NCBI GenBank assembly: GCA_964483775.1
Contig: CAZADA010000003.1
Coordinates: forward strand, 1 to 59,629
DNA length: 59,629 bases
Direction of reading: 5' to 3'
Source: CAZADA01 sp964483775
Lineage (GTDB): Bacteria > Pseudomonadota > Alphaproteobacteria > Caulobacterales > Maricaulaceae
A model generated the notes under the pieces. That model made no database searches. It was given only the letters and a program-made list of their open reading frames with translations, and was not told where the DNA came from. Below are positions 16,418-24,758 of the stretch, piece after piece (positions within the stretch are counted from its first letter, which is position 1; every line of letters begins with the position of its first letter). The position numbers were made by a program, and so were the translations under genes.

Positions 16418-17014
16418 TCATGGGGCGAGCGGGTTGGTGTTGCGGGGGCGTGGCGACAGAAAACTGATTGAGGCGGCGCCGTACCGGCGCGTGTCGTGCG
16501 CCAGGGCGTCATCCAACTCATCAGCGCTCCAGGTGTGGGGGTGTTCGATCACAATCATGGCGTGGTCCTGGAGCCAGGCGCCCGTGATGAGTGCGGCGAT
16601 CGTGGCTGGGATGAGCGTGTCGGCTTGGGCGTAGGGCGGATCGAGGAAGGCCAAGCTGAAGGGTGGGCCGAGGCCTGTGGGTTTGTCGCCGAGCGCGGTG
16701 GCTGAACGCCGGTGGATCCTGGCCACGCCCAACAAGTTCAGCGCTTCGGCGTTGTCGCGAATGGCGCCGCGGGCGCTGGCGCTGGTGTCGACAAACAAGC
16801 CGAACGACGCTCCGCGCGACATCGCTTCAAACCCCAAGGCGCCAGACCCTGCGAACAGGTCCATCACGCGCGCACCCTCAAGGGGCGGAGCCCAGCTAGC
16901 GTGCTCAAGGATGTTGAAAAGCGCTTCGCGCGTGCGATCGGAGGTTGGACGCGTTTGCTCTCCGGGGGGCGCTGAGAGCGCACGACCCTTGAGCCTGCCG
17001 CCGACGATGCGCAT
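16418..17014 (-). CDS. rsmD: 16S rRNA (guanine(966)-N(2))-methyltransferase
   Basis: A 198-residue SAM-dependent methyltransferase that modifies G966 in the 30S subunit. It opens with MRIVGGRLKGRAL and carries RPTSDRTREALFNIL, the SAM-binding DLFAGSGALGFEA (about 51-63) and the catalytic DPPY, all typical of RsmD. Its usual alphaproteobacterial partner rluB lies 1.8 kb away on the same strand, separated by two plus-strand genes. A divergent gene starts 85 bp upstream. Confidence 0.95.
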   Translation of the reverse strand: MRIVGGRLKGRALSAPPGEQTRPTSDRTREALFNILEHASWAPPLEGARVMDLFAGSGALGFEAMSRGASFGLFVDTSASARGAIRDNAEALNLLGVARIHRRSATALGDKPTGLGPPFSLAFLDPPYAQADTLIPATIAALITGAWLQDHAMIVIEHPHTWSADELDDALAHDTRRYGAASISFLSPRPRNTNPLAP

Positions 17015-17099
17015 TTTGCACCCTTCTCCTGCTGGCGCTCAAGCGTGCGCTCGTTCACAAGGAAGCTGCAACACAGCGTAAAGGGGGCGGCGGCTCAAG

Positions 17100-18131
17100 A
17101 TGGACCAACCACAGGAATTGGGGGCGCAGGCGTTTTGGCGCGCCGATTTCGCCAACGCAGCTTTGGCGGTTCACAATTCGGCGGCGGGCGATCTGCGCGT
17201 GCGGCTGTCTGGGGCGGCGGCGCTGTTGCGCTGGATTGTCGTGAGCGTGCTCGTGCTCCAGGGCGTTTTGGTGCTGTCGTGGTGGGGTATGGGCCATGGC
17301 GGCGAAGGCGGTTTGCTGGCGGGGATTTCCGGCTTGTTCGGCCCGGTCTCCCAGCTCGGCGTGATTGTGTTGTCGTTCGCCGCGATGGGGCTTTATCTGG
17401 CGCGGGCGAGCGATGACGCCACGGCGCACCGGGCGCAAACCCAAACGCTGGAGTTTGTCGGCAAGAACCTGATGGCGCGTATGCGCTACGAAGAATGGCG
17501 GGACCAGATCGTCTCGGCGGCGAGCAATGATCGCGCGATTTTCCTGGCGCGGTGCACCGGGATCGTCCGAGAGTTTTGCCGTAATCCTGGGGCCAATCAG
17601 GACGATTTTGACGCCGTCAAAGACGCTCTGCGCGCCGAGGGGCCCGAGCCCCACCCCACGCTCGACATTATGAACGCTCTGGACTTTGCCGGACACCCGC
17701 AGCTCAAGACCCTGATCGCGGGTAAGCGCCGGGAATTCAGGGACTATGTGGCGTCGATCAAGCGGCGGATGGCGGAGTCGTTTGCCGATTTGCAAGTGGA
17801 TACCGAGTTTGCCCGTTTGGCCGCTTTGATGCCCGACGACAACGACAAGGCGGCCATCAATGACGCGCGACGGCGGCGGTTTTCGCGCGCCATGCGTCAC
17901 TTTGGTTGGCTCGATGCGGCGCGCGATCAAATCGAGACCGGTATGCCGGCCTACCAGTTGGAAGGCATGAAGGCCTTCCTGATCCATGATAATTTTCTGG
18001 AGAATCTCGGCGGGCATTTTGCGAAGGCGCGGCGGTTGTTCGCCTATGCCAACGGAGCGTTTCTGACCGCGTGGCTCGGGGTTGTCGTCTCCCATCTCGC
18101 AACGATCGCGGCCCGCCAGCCGATTTGGTAA
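17100..18131 (+). CDS. Hypothetical membrane protein
   Basis: 343 residues; I do not recognise a family. An N-terminal soluble segment of about 38 residues precedes two hydrophobic helices (about 39-60 and 76-100). A long, charged, probably helical cytoplasmic or periplasmic region (about 105-310) follows, with two Cys close together (ARCTGIVREFC), and a final hydrophobic segment lies near 320-338. Codon use matches the neighbours. It is plus-strand, between minus-strand rsmD and rluB. The next gene starts 84 bp downstream, with an exact 14-bp tandem repeat between them. Confidence 0.6.
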   Translation: MDQPQELGAQAFWRADFANAALAVHNSAAGDLRVRLSGAAALLRWIVVSVLVLQGVLVLSWWGMGHGGEGGLLAGISGLFGPVSQLGVIVLSFAAMGLYLARASDDATAHRAQTQTLEFVGKNLMARMRYEEWRDQIVSAASNDRAIFLARCTGIVREFCRNPGANQDDFDAVKDALRAEGPEPHPTLDIMNALDFAGHPQLKTLIAGKRREFRDYVASIKRRMAESFADLQVDTEFARLAALMPDDNDKAAINDARRRRFSRAMRHFGWLDAARDQIETGMPAYQLEGMKAFLIHDNFLENLGGHFAKARRLFAYANGAFLTAWLGVVVSHLATIAARQPIW

Positions 18132-18158
18132 CTGGCCGGACTTCACTGGCCGGACTTC
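18131..18158 (+). repeat. Two exact tandem copies of a 14-bp unit
   Basis: ACTGGCCGGACTTC occurs at 18131-18144 and again at 18145-18158, starting on the last base of the stop codon of the preceding gene. It may be a recent slippage duplication or a paired binding site. Confidence 0.85.
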
Positions 18159-18215
18159 AACGTCGTTTGAACGTCGCTGCTGCATAAGAAACGCTCTTGG
18201 TGATGGGCGGCGAAG

Positions 18216-18824
18216 GTGAACGCGCTTGGCGTTTTACCCGCCCAAACGGTACGGGGCGACGCCATGGTAGAAAGCCTGATCACGCCGGCTCTTGGATCTG
18301 CGACGACGGAAGTGAATGCCCAGCAAGCTCGCGCGGCCTCCCAAGCTGCGGCGGCCAGTGCGCCCAACGCGCAGGCTGAGCGCGCCAACGCGCCCGTGGC
18401 GGTGGTGGACTTGTCGGCTGGCGCACAGGCTGCGTTGCAATCTGAACGGGCTGACGTTGGCGCTGCGGTGAGTGGCCAAGCGGTCGATGACGACCGGCGA
18501 CCTGCGCCTGATCCCTCACCCGGCTATGGCGATGTGATCACGGCCTTGGGCGGTGATTCCGGCGGTTTGGCGCCGCTGTCGGGCGATGACGCCTTTAGCG
18601 TTGCAGCGGCGTTCACTGACGACCCCGTCGCCGTTCAGACCTTGGTCGAAGAGCAAAGCTCCGCCTCCCAGGTGACGGAGCGCGGTGCGGCCGCCGCGCC
18701 CGGTGACCCAACGCCGGAGGCGGATGAGGCCGAAGCGCGGGCGATCGCGCAGGCCATTGCGCTGGCTCAAGAGGCGTTGGGCGGGCCCGGGTCTGAGCCG
18801 CTTACGGATACCGCATTCGGTTAA
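18216..18824 (+). CDS. Hypothetical Ala/Asp-rich low-complexity protein
   Basis: 202 residues, acidic, very rich in Ala, Asp, Gly, Gln and Ser, with no transmembrane segment and probably disordered. The short stretch VDLSAGAQAAL resembles a linear motif seen in various motility-related and regulatory proteins of alphaproteobacteria, but this is not enough to assign a role. The start is uncertain: GTG at 18216 or ATG at 18264. Its TAA overlaps the stop of rluB on the other strand by 3-4 bp, so no terminator fits between the converging genes. Confidence 0.5.
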   Translation: MNALGVLPAQTVRGDAMVESLITPALGSATTEVNAQQARAASQAAAASAPNAQAERANAPVAVVDLSAGAQAALQSERADVGAAVSGQAVDDDRRPAPDPSPGYGDVITALGGDSGGLAPLSGDDAFSVAAAFTDDPVAVQTLVEEQSSASQVTERGAAAAPGDPTPEADEAEARAIAQAIALAQEALGGPGSEPLTDTAFG

Positions 18825-19630
18825 TCGCCGGAGGGCGCGTTGGCGCGCCGGGTTGTCCGGCGTGTTGCGGCCGGCTGCGGTCCTAGGCTGGAGCCAAGCT
18901 GTTCGCGCACTTGTTTGGGCGGCACTTCTTCGATGGCGCCCGAGGCGAGTTTGCCCAATTGAAACGGGCCGTAGGCGATGCGAATGAGCCGGTTGACCTT
19001 GAGGCCGACCGCTTCGAGTGCGCGGCGCACTTCACGGTTCTTCCCCTCCCGGAGCGTTACAGTCAGCCAGGCGTTGGCGCCTTGTTGGCGCTCTAGCGAC
19101 ACGGCAATGGCGCCGAAGCGTTCACCGTCAACGCGCACGCCCTTGGCAAGCTTGTCGACCGCCGTGCTTTCAAGACGACCGTAGGCGCGCACGCGGTAGC
19201 GCCGGGTCCAGCCCGTCGCTGGCAGCTCGAGGCGGCGTGCGAGCTCACCATCATTGGTGAACAGCAAAAGACCTTCGGAATTGAGGTCGAGACGCCCGAT
19301 CGCGATCAGCTGGCGGTGATCGGGCTCGAGCATCTCAAACACGGTGGGGCGTCCTTGGGGGTCGCGGCGGGTGACCAGGGCGCCGGTCGGTTTGTGAAAC
19401 CGGAACAGACGCGTGGCTTGAATGGTAGGGATGGGCTCGCCGTCGACTGTGATGGTCTGATCGGGTGAGACACGCCGGGCTGGGGTGTCCAGGCGCTGGC
19501 CGTCGACCGCGACGCGGCCTTGCGCAATCAGTTTTTCGGCGTCGCGACGGGAGGCGACGCCGGCGCGAGCGAGCACCTTGGCGATGCGTTCGCCGGTGTC
19601 GTCGCTGCGGCTTGGGGGCGCTGTCGCCAT
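18821..19630 (-). CDS. rluB: 23S rRNA pseudouridine synthase of the RsuA/RluB family
   Basis: 269 residues. An N-terminal S4 RNA-binding domain (ERIAKVLARAGVASRRDAEKLI...) is followed by the RsuA/RluB catalytic domain: GRPTVFEML, then GRLDLNSEGLLLFTNDGEL (about 95-113), with the catalytic Asp in GRLD, and REGKNREVRR with KVNRLIRI. It isomerises a specific uridine in 23S rRNA (position 2605 in E. coli for RluB). A long upstream extension of the reading frame was rejected because GAGG stands before the ATG at 19630 and the family starts there. The basic tail (ATRRTTRRAN) is typical. Divergent from the TerB-like gene. Confidence 0.9.
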   Translation of the reverse strand: MATAPPSRSDDTGERIAKVLARAGVASRRDAEKLIAQGRVAVDGQRLDTPARRVSPDQTITVDGEPIPTIQATRLFRFHKPTGALVTRRDPQGRPTVFEMLEPDHRQLIAIGRLDLNSEGLLLFTNDGELARRLELPATGWTRRYRVRAYGRLESTAVDKLAKGVRVDGERFGAIAVSLERQQGANAWLTVTLREGKNREVRRALEAVGLKVNRLIRIAYGPFQLGKLASGAIEEVPPKQVREQLGSSLGPQPAATRRTTRRANAPSGD

Positions 19631-19721
19631 GTTCTTGCCTCGCTTGCGGTCCGTTGTGCATCCGTCATAAAGCGAATTGCGGGCGCTGTCCTTGTCGGGC
19701 GCGCTGCGGAGGGAGGGGAAT

Positions 19722-20441
19722 GTGGCTGGCATCGCCAACATGCTGCTGGGTGCGGGATTGGCCGGGGCGACGTGGATGGCGCCGCAGGCGAGCGAGATTG
19801 TCGATCGGCTGCCGACGTGGGTGAAGACGTCGCTCATCGATAATGAAGCGGGGCTGGCGGCTGGTGCGGTGATTGCAGGTGTCGGCTTTGTCCAGATGGG
19901 GTTGGGCTGGATGGGCCAAGTGGCGAAGGCCATTCGGCGGGGACCGCGTGCGACTGACGAGAAAGTGATCGACGTGTTGTTTGTTCGCGCCGCGGCGGCG
20001 ATGGCGGCTGCAGATGGACACGCCGCTGAGGCTGAGGTGGAAATGGTGCGGGCGATGGCGTTACGCTTTCGCGGCGTGCCTGTCGCGCCCAGCCGGGCCA
20101 AGGCCGCCATTGCCGCTGCTAAGAAGGACGCCAAGCCCTTGCTTCACGATTTGCGCAAAGAGGCGAAATCCATGCCCGAACACGCCAAGGAGCAAATCGT
20201 CCAGGGCGCGTTGTGGATCGCCATGGCGGATCTCAGTCGTGACCCAGCTGAGTCAAAGCTGATGGGCGACTTCGCTGATGCGCTCGCCTTGCGTCGCGAG
20301 CGGCTGGAGACCATCAAGGCCAGTATGGAGAAGGCGGCGGCGTCTTTGGTTCAAGCGGTCGCCGTAACACCGGCCGCACCGGACGAGCCTGACGAGGCCG
20401 AGCCTGTCGTCCGTCCCAGTCAGGTGAGTGAGCCCGGATAG
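19722..20441 (+). CDS. TerB-like (tellurite-resistance-type) domain protein
   Basis: 239 residues. The N-terminal part has two hydrophobic stretches (about 5-20 and 40-60) and could be membrane-associated. The central region VLFVRAAAAMAAADGHAAEAEVEMVRAMALRFRG (in parts, about 85-120) has the helical, acidic pattern of the TerB/DUF533 fold, and IWIAMADLSRDPAESKLMGDFADAL is a second half of the same fold. The C-terminus is Pro/Glu-rich. GTG was chosen because a very strong GGAGGGAGGGG (19708-19718) stands before it; the ATG at 19740 would be too far away. Function unknown; tellurite resistance should not be assumed. Confidence 0.7.
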   Translation: MAGIANMLLGAGLAGATWMAPQASEIVDRLPTWVKTSLIDNEAGLAAGAVIAGVGFVQMGLGWMGQVAKAIRRGPRATDEKVIDVLFVRAAAAMAAADGHAAEAEVEMVRAMALRFRGVPVAPSRAKAAIAAAKKDAKPLLHDLRKEAKSMPEHAKEQIVQGALWIAMADLSRDPAESKLMGDFADALALRRERLETIKASMEKAAASLVQAVAVTPAAPDEPDEAEPVVRPSQVSEPG

Positions 20442-20512
20442 GCGTGGGGGCGCGGCACGGATCCACGCCGGCTTTGGCTCTGGGCGGTGCGCGCAGCGCA
20501 ATCGAAGGACCC

Positions 20513-20977
20513 GTGAGTGACAATGCGTTGATGCAGCTGGCTTTGGCGGCGGCTGCAGACGCGGCGCAGGCTGGTGAAGTGCCCGTCGGGGCGGTGGTGT
20601 TCGACCCTTATGCATCAGGAGGCGGCGCGGTCGTCGAGGTGGCGGCGAACGCGTGTGTCGGCACGCATGATCCCACGGCCCATGCCGAAATCGTTGCGTT
20701 GCGCGCCGCGGCGAGCGCGGTCAAAAACTACCGTTTGACCGGGCTGTGGCTGGCGGTCACCTTGGAGCCCTGCGCCATGTGCGCGGGCGCCATTTCCCTG
20801 GCGCGGATCGGCCGGTTGATCTACGGGGCTTCGGACCCGAAAGGCGGCGGGGTGGCTCACGGCGCCCAGGTGTTTGATCAACCAACGTGCCATTGGCGCC
20901 CGGAAGTCGTCTCTGGTGTTGAGGCCGAAGCGTCGGCGGCGTTGTTGCGGCGGTTTTTTCAAGCGAGACGGACATGA
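20513..20977 (+). CDS. tadA: tRNA-specific adenosine deaminase
   Basis: A 154-residue zinc deaminase converting A34 to inosine in tRNA-Arg(ACG). Motifs: TAHAEIVAL, with the zinc His and catalytic Glu, and PCAMCAGA, with the two zinc Cys. The GTG at 20513, preceded by AAGGA, was chosen since the sequence upstream has no similarity to the family. It overlaps the next gene (ATGA). Confidence 0.93.
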   Translation: MSDNALMQLALAAAADAAQAGEVPVGAVVFDPYASGGGAVVEVAANACVGTHDPTAHAEIVALRAAASAVKNYRLTGLWLAVTLEPCAMCAGAISLARIGRLIYGASDPKGGGVAHGAQVFDQPTCHWRPEVVSGVEAEASAALLRRFFQARRT

Positions 20978-21531
20978 GGAGCCGAGGCGTCACCATTCGG
21001 CTGGCCGCGTCCGATGACGCCGATTTGCTCTCGGACCTCAACTGCCGGACGTGGATTGCGACGTATCGCGGCGCGCTGCCGCCGGCCGCGTTGGAGCAGG
21101 GCATCATCGAACGTGAGGGGTGGCGGGACCTCATCGCCCGCGGGCTGAGCCTGACGGGCGAGCGCGACAGCCAGGTGTTGCTCGCCGATTGCGATGGACA
21201 GCCGGCCGGGTTTGCGTGGGCTGGGCTCGCCAGGGCCTCCCATGGCGTCTGGGACGGTGAGGTCTACATGCTCTACGTGCTGCCCGAGTGGCAAAAGCGG
21301 GGTGTGGGGCGCGCCTTGCTTAGCGAATGTGCGCGCCATCTGGTTCGGCGCGGCTTGTTTGACCTTGGGGCGTGGTGTGTCGCCGGCAACGCCAACGGTC
21401 GCGGCTTTTATCGCGCCATGGGCGGCGAGCTGTCTGAGCAACGCAACATCACGATGGCTGGCGCGAAGGTGCCCTTGGTTGGCTACAGTTGGCGGGATGC
21501 GCCCGCTTTGTTGCGGTTGACGGCCGACTAG
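20974..21531 (+). CDS. GNAT-family N-acetyltransferase
   Basis: 185 residues. The acetyl-CoA site is recognisable: VYMLYVLPEWQKRGVGRALL, with the Q/RxxGxG/A loop at about 108-113, then a late ANGRGFYRAMGG segment. The substrate is unknown. Its ATG overlaps the tadA stop by 4 bp, so it is translationally coupled, but a link with tRNA editing is not implied. Confidence 0.85.
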   Translation: MRSRGVTIRLAASDDADLLSDLNCRTWIATYRGALPPAALEQGIIEREGWRDLIARGLSLTGERDSQVLLADCDGQPAGFAWAGLARASHGVWDGEVYMLYVLPEWQKRGVGRALLSECARHLVRRGLFDLGAWCVAGNANGRGFYRAMGGELSEQRNITMAGAKVPLVGYSWRDAPALLRLTAD

Positions 21532-21565
21532 GCGCGGGCGCCCGGGCGAAGCGGTAGGGGGGCTT

Positions 21566-21976
21566 ATGGGCATTGCGATGGGATTCGCGGGACTGGCGAG
21601 CTTGCTGGGTCTCGGACTGGGTTTGATGGCGCTGTTCAACCCCGATTGGGTGGGACGGTTTGTGAGGCTGCAGCCCGCGCCGGATCGCGCTGAAGGGCGC
21701 GCCGAACTGCGCGCCAACTATGGGGGGTGGTTCGTCGGCTTGCATGCCGGAGCGTTGATTTGGCTCGGCGTCAGTGCGCTCGATCGTGATTTGAGGTTGG
21801 AGGCGGCGGCTGCGGTTGGCGCGGTCGGGACGGGCTGGGTTGTTCTTGGCGTGGTGCGCTGGATCTTTGCGGCGCGCGACGGCGCTGTGACACGCTACAA
21901 TTTGGGCGGCGCGGTCTTTGAGTTGACGGTGGGCGCGGCGTTGTTGGCGCCGCTCGGTGTCGCGGTGTTCGCCTGA
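21566..21976 (+). CDS. Small four-helix membrane protein, DUF4345-like
   Basis: 136 residues with four predicted transmembrane helices (about 3-23, 50-68, 78-98 and 110-134). The stretch EGRAELRANYGGWFVGLHAG, with its Arg and Gly residues at the start of helix 2, is typical of DUF4345 proteins. Function unknown. GGGG precedes the ATG. It lies 34 bp downstream of the GNAT gene on the same strand. Confidence 0.7.
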   Translation: MGIAMGFAGLASLLGLGLGLMALFNPDWVGRFVRLQPAPDRAEGRAELRANYGGWFVGLHAGALIWLGVSALDRDLRLEAAAAVGAVGTGWVVLGVVRWIFAARDGAVTRYNLGGAVFELTVGAALLAPLGVAVFA

Positions 21977-22022
21977 ATTTGCCGGTTGGCCGCCGGGCTC
22001 GGGTTGACGAAGTCGCCGACGT

Positions 22023-23327
22023 CTAACCTTGGGGTGATTTGTGAATCACACCCGACTTCATCACGAAGTCCACATCGCGCAATTGGCTCACGTCCGTGAG
22101 TGGGTCGGCGTCCACGGCGATGATGTCGGCCGCTTTGCCCGTTTCGATGGTGCCGATCAATTCGGCGAGGCCGACATGTTCTGAGGCTGTGACGGTCGCC
22201 GCCGTGATGGCCTCTGTTGGCGTCATGCCTGCCTGGACCATGAGTTCAAGCTCGCGGGCGTTGTTCCCGTGCCGCGAGACGCCGGAATCGGTGCCGAACG
22301 CGATGGTGACCCCGCCATTGTAGGCTCGATCCAACATGGCGAGCATTTGCGGGCCGACTTGGCGGGACTTTTCGCGCTGGAACGGGGTGAGGAATGTCTG
22401 GGTTTCGGCATATTCCGCCACGGTGACGCCAGCGAGCACCGTTGGGACGAGCACCGCGTCGTACTCGCGGAACAGTGCGATGGTGTCCTCATCAAGGTAG
22501 GTGCCGTGTTCGATTGAGGCGACGCCGGCGCGCAAGGCGGCTTCGATGCCCGCTTTGCCATGGGCGTGCGCGGTGACCTTGCGCCCCATCATGCGTGCAG
22601 CGTCGACGATGGCCTCCAGTTCAGACAGGGTGAATTGTTGATCAACGCCCGCGCCGGTGTTGGACAGCACACCGCCCGTCGCGGTGATTTTGATCACATC
22701 GGCGCCGCGGCGAATCTGCTCGCGCACCGCGCGCCGGCAATCATCGGGTCCGTTGCAGATTGAATCGCGGTGGAGCGTCCGCGCGACACCCGGCGACCAC
22801 CCGTTGCGCGCATCGGCATGCCCACCGGATGGAGTGACCGTCATACCCGAGGCGCGGACGCGAGGGCCGACCACATCGCCGCGTTCGATGGCGTCACGCA
22901 GAGCAAAGATGGCGTCTTCCCCACGCCCGCCGACGTCTTGCACGGTCGTGAAGCCCGCCATGAGGGTCGTGCGGGCGTGGCGGGCGCCCAGCAGGGCGAA
23001 ATCAGCGTCCGAATACGTCACGGTCTGTAGGCGGCTTTGCGGGCCGAGTTCGCTTGTCAGATGAACGTGGGAGTCGATCAGACCGGGCAACACATGGGCC
23101 TGTGTGAGGTCGACGATCTGGGCGCCTTCTGGCTCGACATACCCCTGGACCACATCGACGATCATGCCCTGGCTCACCAGAATGGAGCGCTCCTGCAAGG
23201 GTTGCTCGCCGGGGATGGCGATCAGCACGCCGGCGTGGATCACCGTGTCGGGGCTGGCGTCGTCCTGGGCGGCGACCGAAAGTGTGATCCCCAGACACAG
23301 GGCCATCGCGATCCAGATCTTTGGCAT
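22023..23327 (-). CDS. Secreted metal-dependent amidohydrolase (COG1228, Xaa-dipeptidase-like)
   Basis: 434 residues. A signal peptide (about 1-20, ending SVAAQ) indicates periplasmic export. The metal centre is complete: H87 and H89 (DSHVH), K213 (VIKITATGG, the carboxylated Lys bridge), H254/H256 (TAHAHGK), H274 (IEHGT) and D347 (FGTDSG). This set is that of the imidazolonepropionase-like prolidases, two of which were characterised in Caulobacter as dipeptidases. The precise substrate is not deducible. It is 30 bp upstream of purD on the same strand, probably by chance. Confidence 0.88.
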   Translation of the reverse strand: MPKIWIAMALCLGITLSVAAQDDASPDTVIHAGVLIAIPGEQPLQERSILVSQGMIVDVVQGYVEPEGAQIVDLTQAHVLPGLIDSHVHLTSELGPQSRLQTVTYSDADFALLGARHARTTLMAGFTTVQDVGGRGEDAIFALRDAIERGDVVGPRVRASGMTVTPSGGHADARNGWSPGVARTLHRDSICNGPDDCRRAVREQIRRGADVIKITATGGVLSNTGAGVDQQFTLSELEAIVDAARMMGRKVTAHAHGKAGIEAALRAGVASIEHGTYLDEDTIALFREYDAVLVPTVLAGVTVAEYAETQTFLTPFQREKSRQVGPQMLAMLDRAYNGGVTIAFGTDSGVSRHGNNARELELMVQAGMTPTEAITAATVTASEHVGLAELIGTIETGKAADIIAVDADPLTDVSQLRDVDFVMKSGVIHKSPQG

Positions 23328-23357
23328 GTCGTCCCCCTGTTCAATTTTTGTTTCACG

Positions 23358-24668
23358 CTATCCAGTTGACTTTGTGGCTGTCAACGCGCGCCAGGCGATG
23401 TCACGACGGCAGAATCCCTCAGGCCAATCAATCGCATCGACGCCAGCATAGGCGCGCGCCGTCGCCGTCTCAACCGTGTCTCCGAGCGCGCTGATGTTGA
23501 GCACCCGTCCGCCGTTGGCGCGCAAAACGCCCTGGTCGTCGCGCTGGGTCCCAGCGTGAAACACCAACACCTCATCAAGCGCTTGGGCCGCCTCGACGCC
23601 TTGGATGATCGAGCCCTTCTGGTAGGCTCCCGGATAGCCGTTTGTGGCCAGGATGACCGTCACAGCGGCGCGTGGATCGATGGCCAAAGCCGGCGCGCGC
23701 GCCAGTTCTTGCGTCGCGCAAGCCAACAGAAGGGGCGCGAGGTCAGACTGCAGGCGCGGCAAGAGCACTTGGGTTTCGGGGTCGCCGAAGCGGGCGTTGA
23801 ATTCCACCACTTTGGGCCCCGACGGCGTGAGCATCACTCCCACATAGAGCACGCCGACGAACGGCGCGCCTTCATCGGCGAGGCCCGCGATGGTCGGTGC
23901 GATGATGGTGTCGCTGATGGCGGCGAGGACCGCGGCGTCGACGACCGGCGTGGGCGAATAGGCGCCCATGCCGCCGGTGTTGGGCCCCTGATCGCCGTCA
24001 AACGCCCGCTTGTGATCTTGGCTTGCGGGCAGAAGGCGGAACGTCTCGCCGTCGGTGAGAGCGAACACGCTGGCCTCTTGGCCTGGCAAGAACTCTTCGA
24101 TGAGCAGTGTTTTGGACGCCTCGCCGAACTGTCCGGCGAGCATGGTTTCGATGGCGTGCTCGGCTGTTTGGCGATCGTCGGCGATGACCACCCCTTTTCC
24201 GGCGGCCAGACCGTCGGCTTTCAGGACGTAGGGCGGGGCGAGGTCATTGAGGAAGGCTTTGGCCGCGACGGGATCTGTGAAGACGCCATGGGCCGCGGTT
24301 GGAATGGCGTGACGGGCCATGAAGGCTTTCGCGAAGCTCTTTGACCATTCCAGTTTGGCCGCCGCGCGGCTCGGCCCGAATGTTGGAATGGACAGTGCGC
24401 GCAGGCGGTCGGCCAAGCCGTCCGCCAGCGGATCATCCGGACCGATGACCACCAAGTCCGCCGCAAGGTCGCTGGCGGCGGCGCAAACGGCGTCGAGATC
24501 GCGCGGGTTGATGGGGCGCGTGGCGCTGGCTCCGCCTGTGACCAGCGGGATGGCGTCACACCCGGCGTTGCCCGGTGCGACCGTGAGCGCTGTGACGTCT
24601 GGGCTTTGGGCGAGTTTCCACGCCAGGGCGTGTTCGCGGCCGCCGCCGCCGATAATCAGAATGTTCAT
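23358..24668 (-). CDS. purD: Phosphoribosylamine-glycine ligase (GAR synthetase)
   Basis: A 436-residue ATP-grasp enzyme for the second step of purine synthesis. It begins MNILIIGGGGREHALAWKL and has PGNAG, the ATP-grasp segment VLKADGLAAGKGV, GPNTGGMGAYSP and VVEFNARFGDPE. The ATG at 24668 was chosen to match the family start; an in-frame start at 24704 would add 12 residues. xseA runs divergently 90 bp away. Confidence 0.95.
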   Translation of the reverse strand: MNILIIGGGGREHALAWKLAQSPDVTALTVAPGNAGCDAIPLVTGGASATRPINPRDLDAVCAAASDLAADLVVIGPDDPLADGLADRLRALSIPTFGPSRAAAKLEWSKSFAKAFMARHAIPTAAHGVFTDPVAAKAFLNDLAPPYVLKADGLAAGKGVVIADDRQTAEHAIETMLAGQFGEASKTLLIEEFLPGQEASVFALTDGETFRLLPASQDHKRAFDGDQGPNTGGMGAYSPTPVVDAAVLAAISDTIIAPTIAGLADEGAPFVGVLYVGVMLTPSGPKVVEFNARFGDPETQVLLPRLQSDLAPLLLACATQELARAPALAIDPRAAVTVILATNGYPGAYQKGSIIQGVEAAQALDEVLVFHAGTQRDDQGVLRANGGRVLNISALGDTVETATARAYAGVDAIDWPEGFCRRDIAWRALTATKSTG

Positions 24669-24758
24669 GCGCAAGGGAGTGGTGCGCACGCGCTCGCCCG
24701 TCAAGTCGGCTGTGCGCGATGAGATGCGCTGGCGGCGAATCGATCCTACCTTTTGACT

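Noticed and set aside
19722..20441. TerB-like gene as a tellurite-resistance system
   Set aside because: There are no other ter genes nearby. The TerB fold occurs in many unrelated proteins, so the name carries no function here.
23556..24344. Plus-strand frame opposite purD
   Set aside because: Antisense shadow of a conserved enzyme gene.
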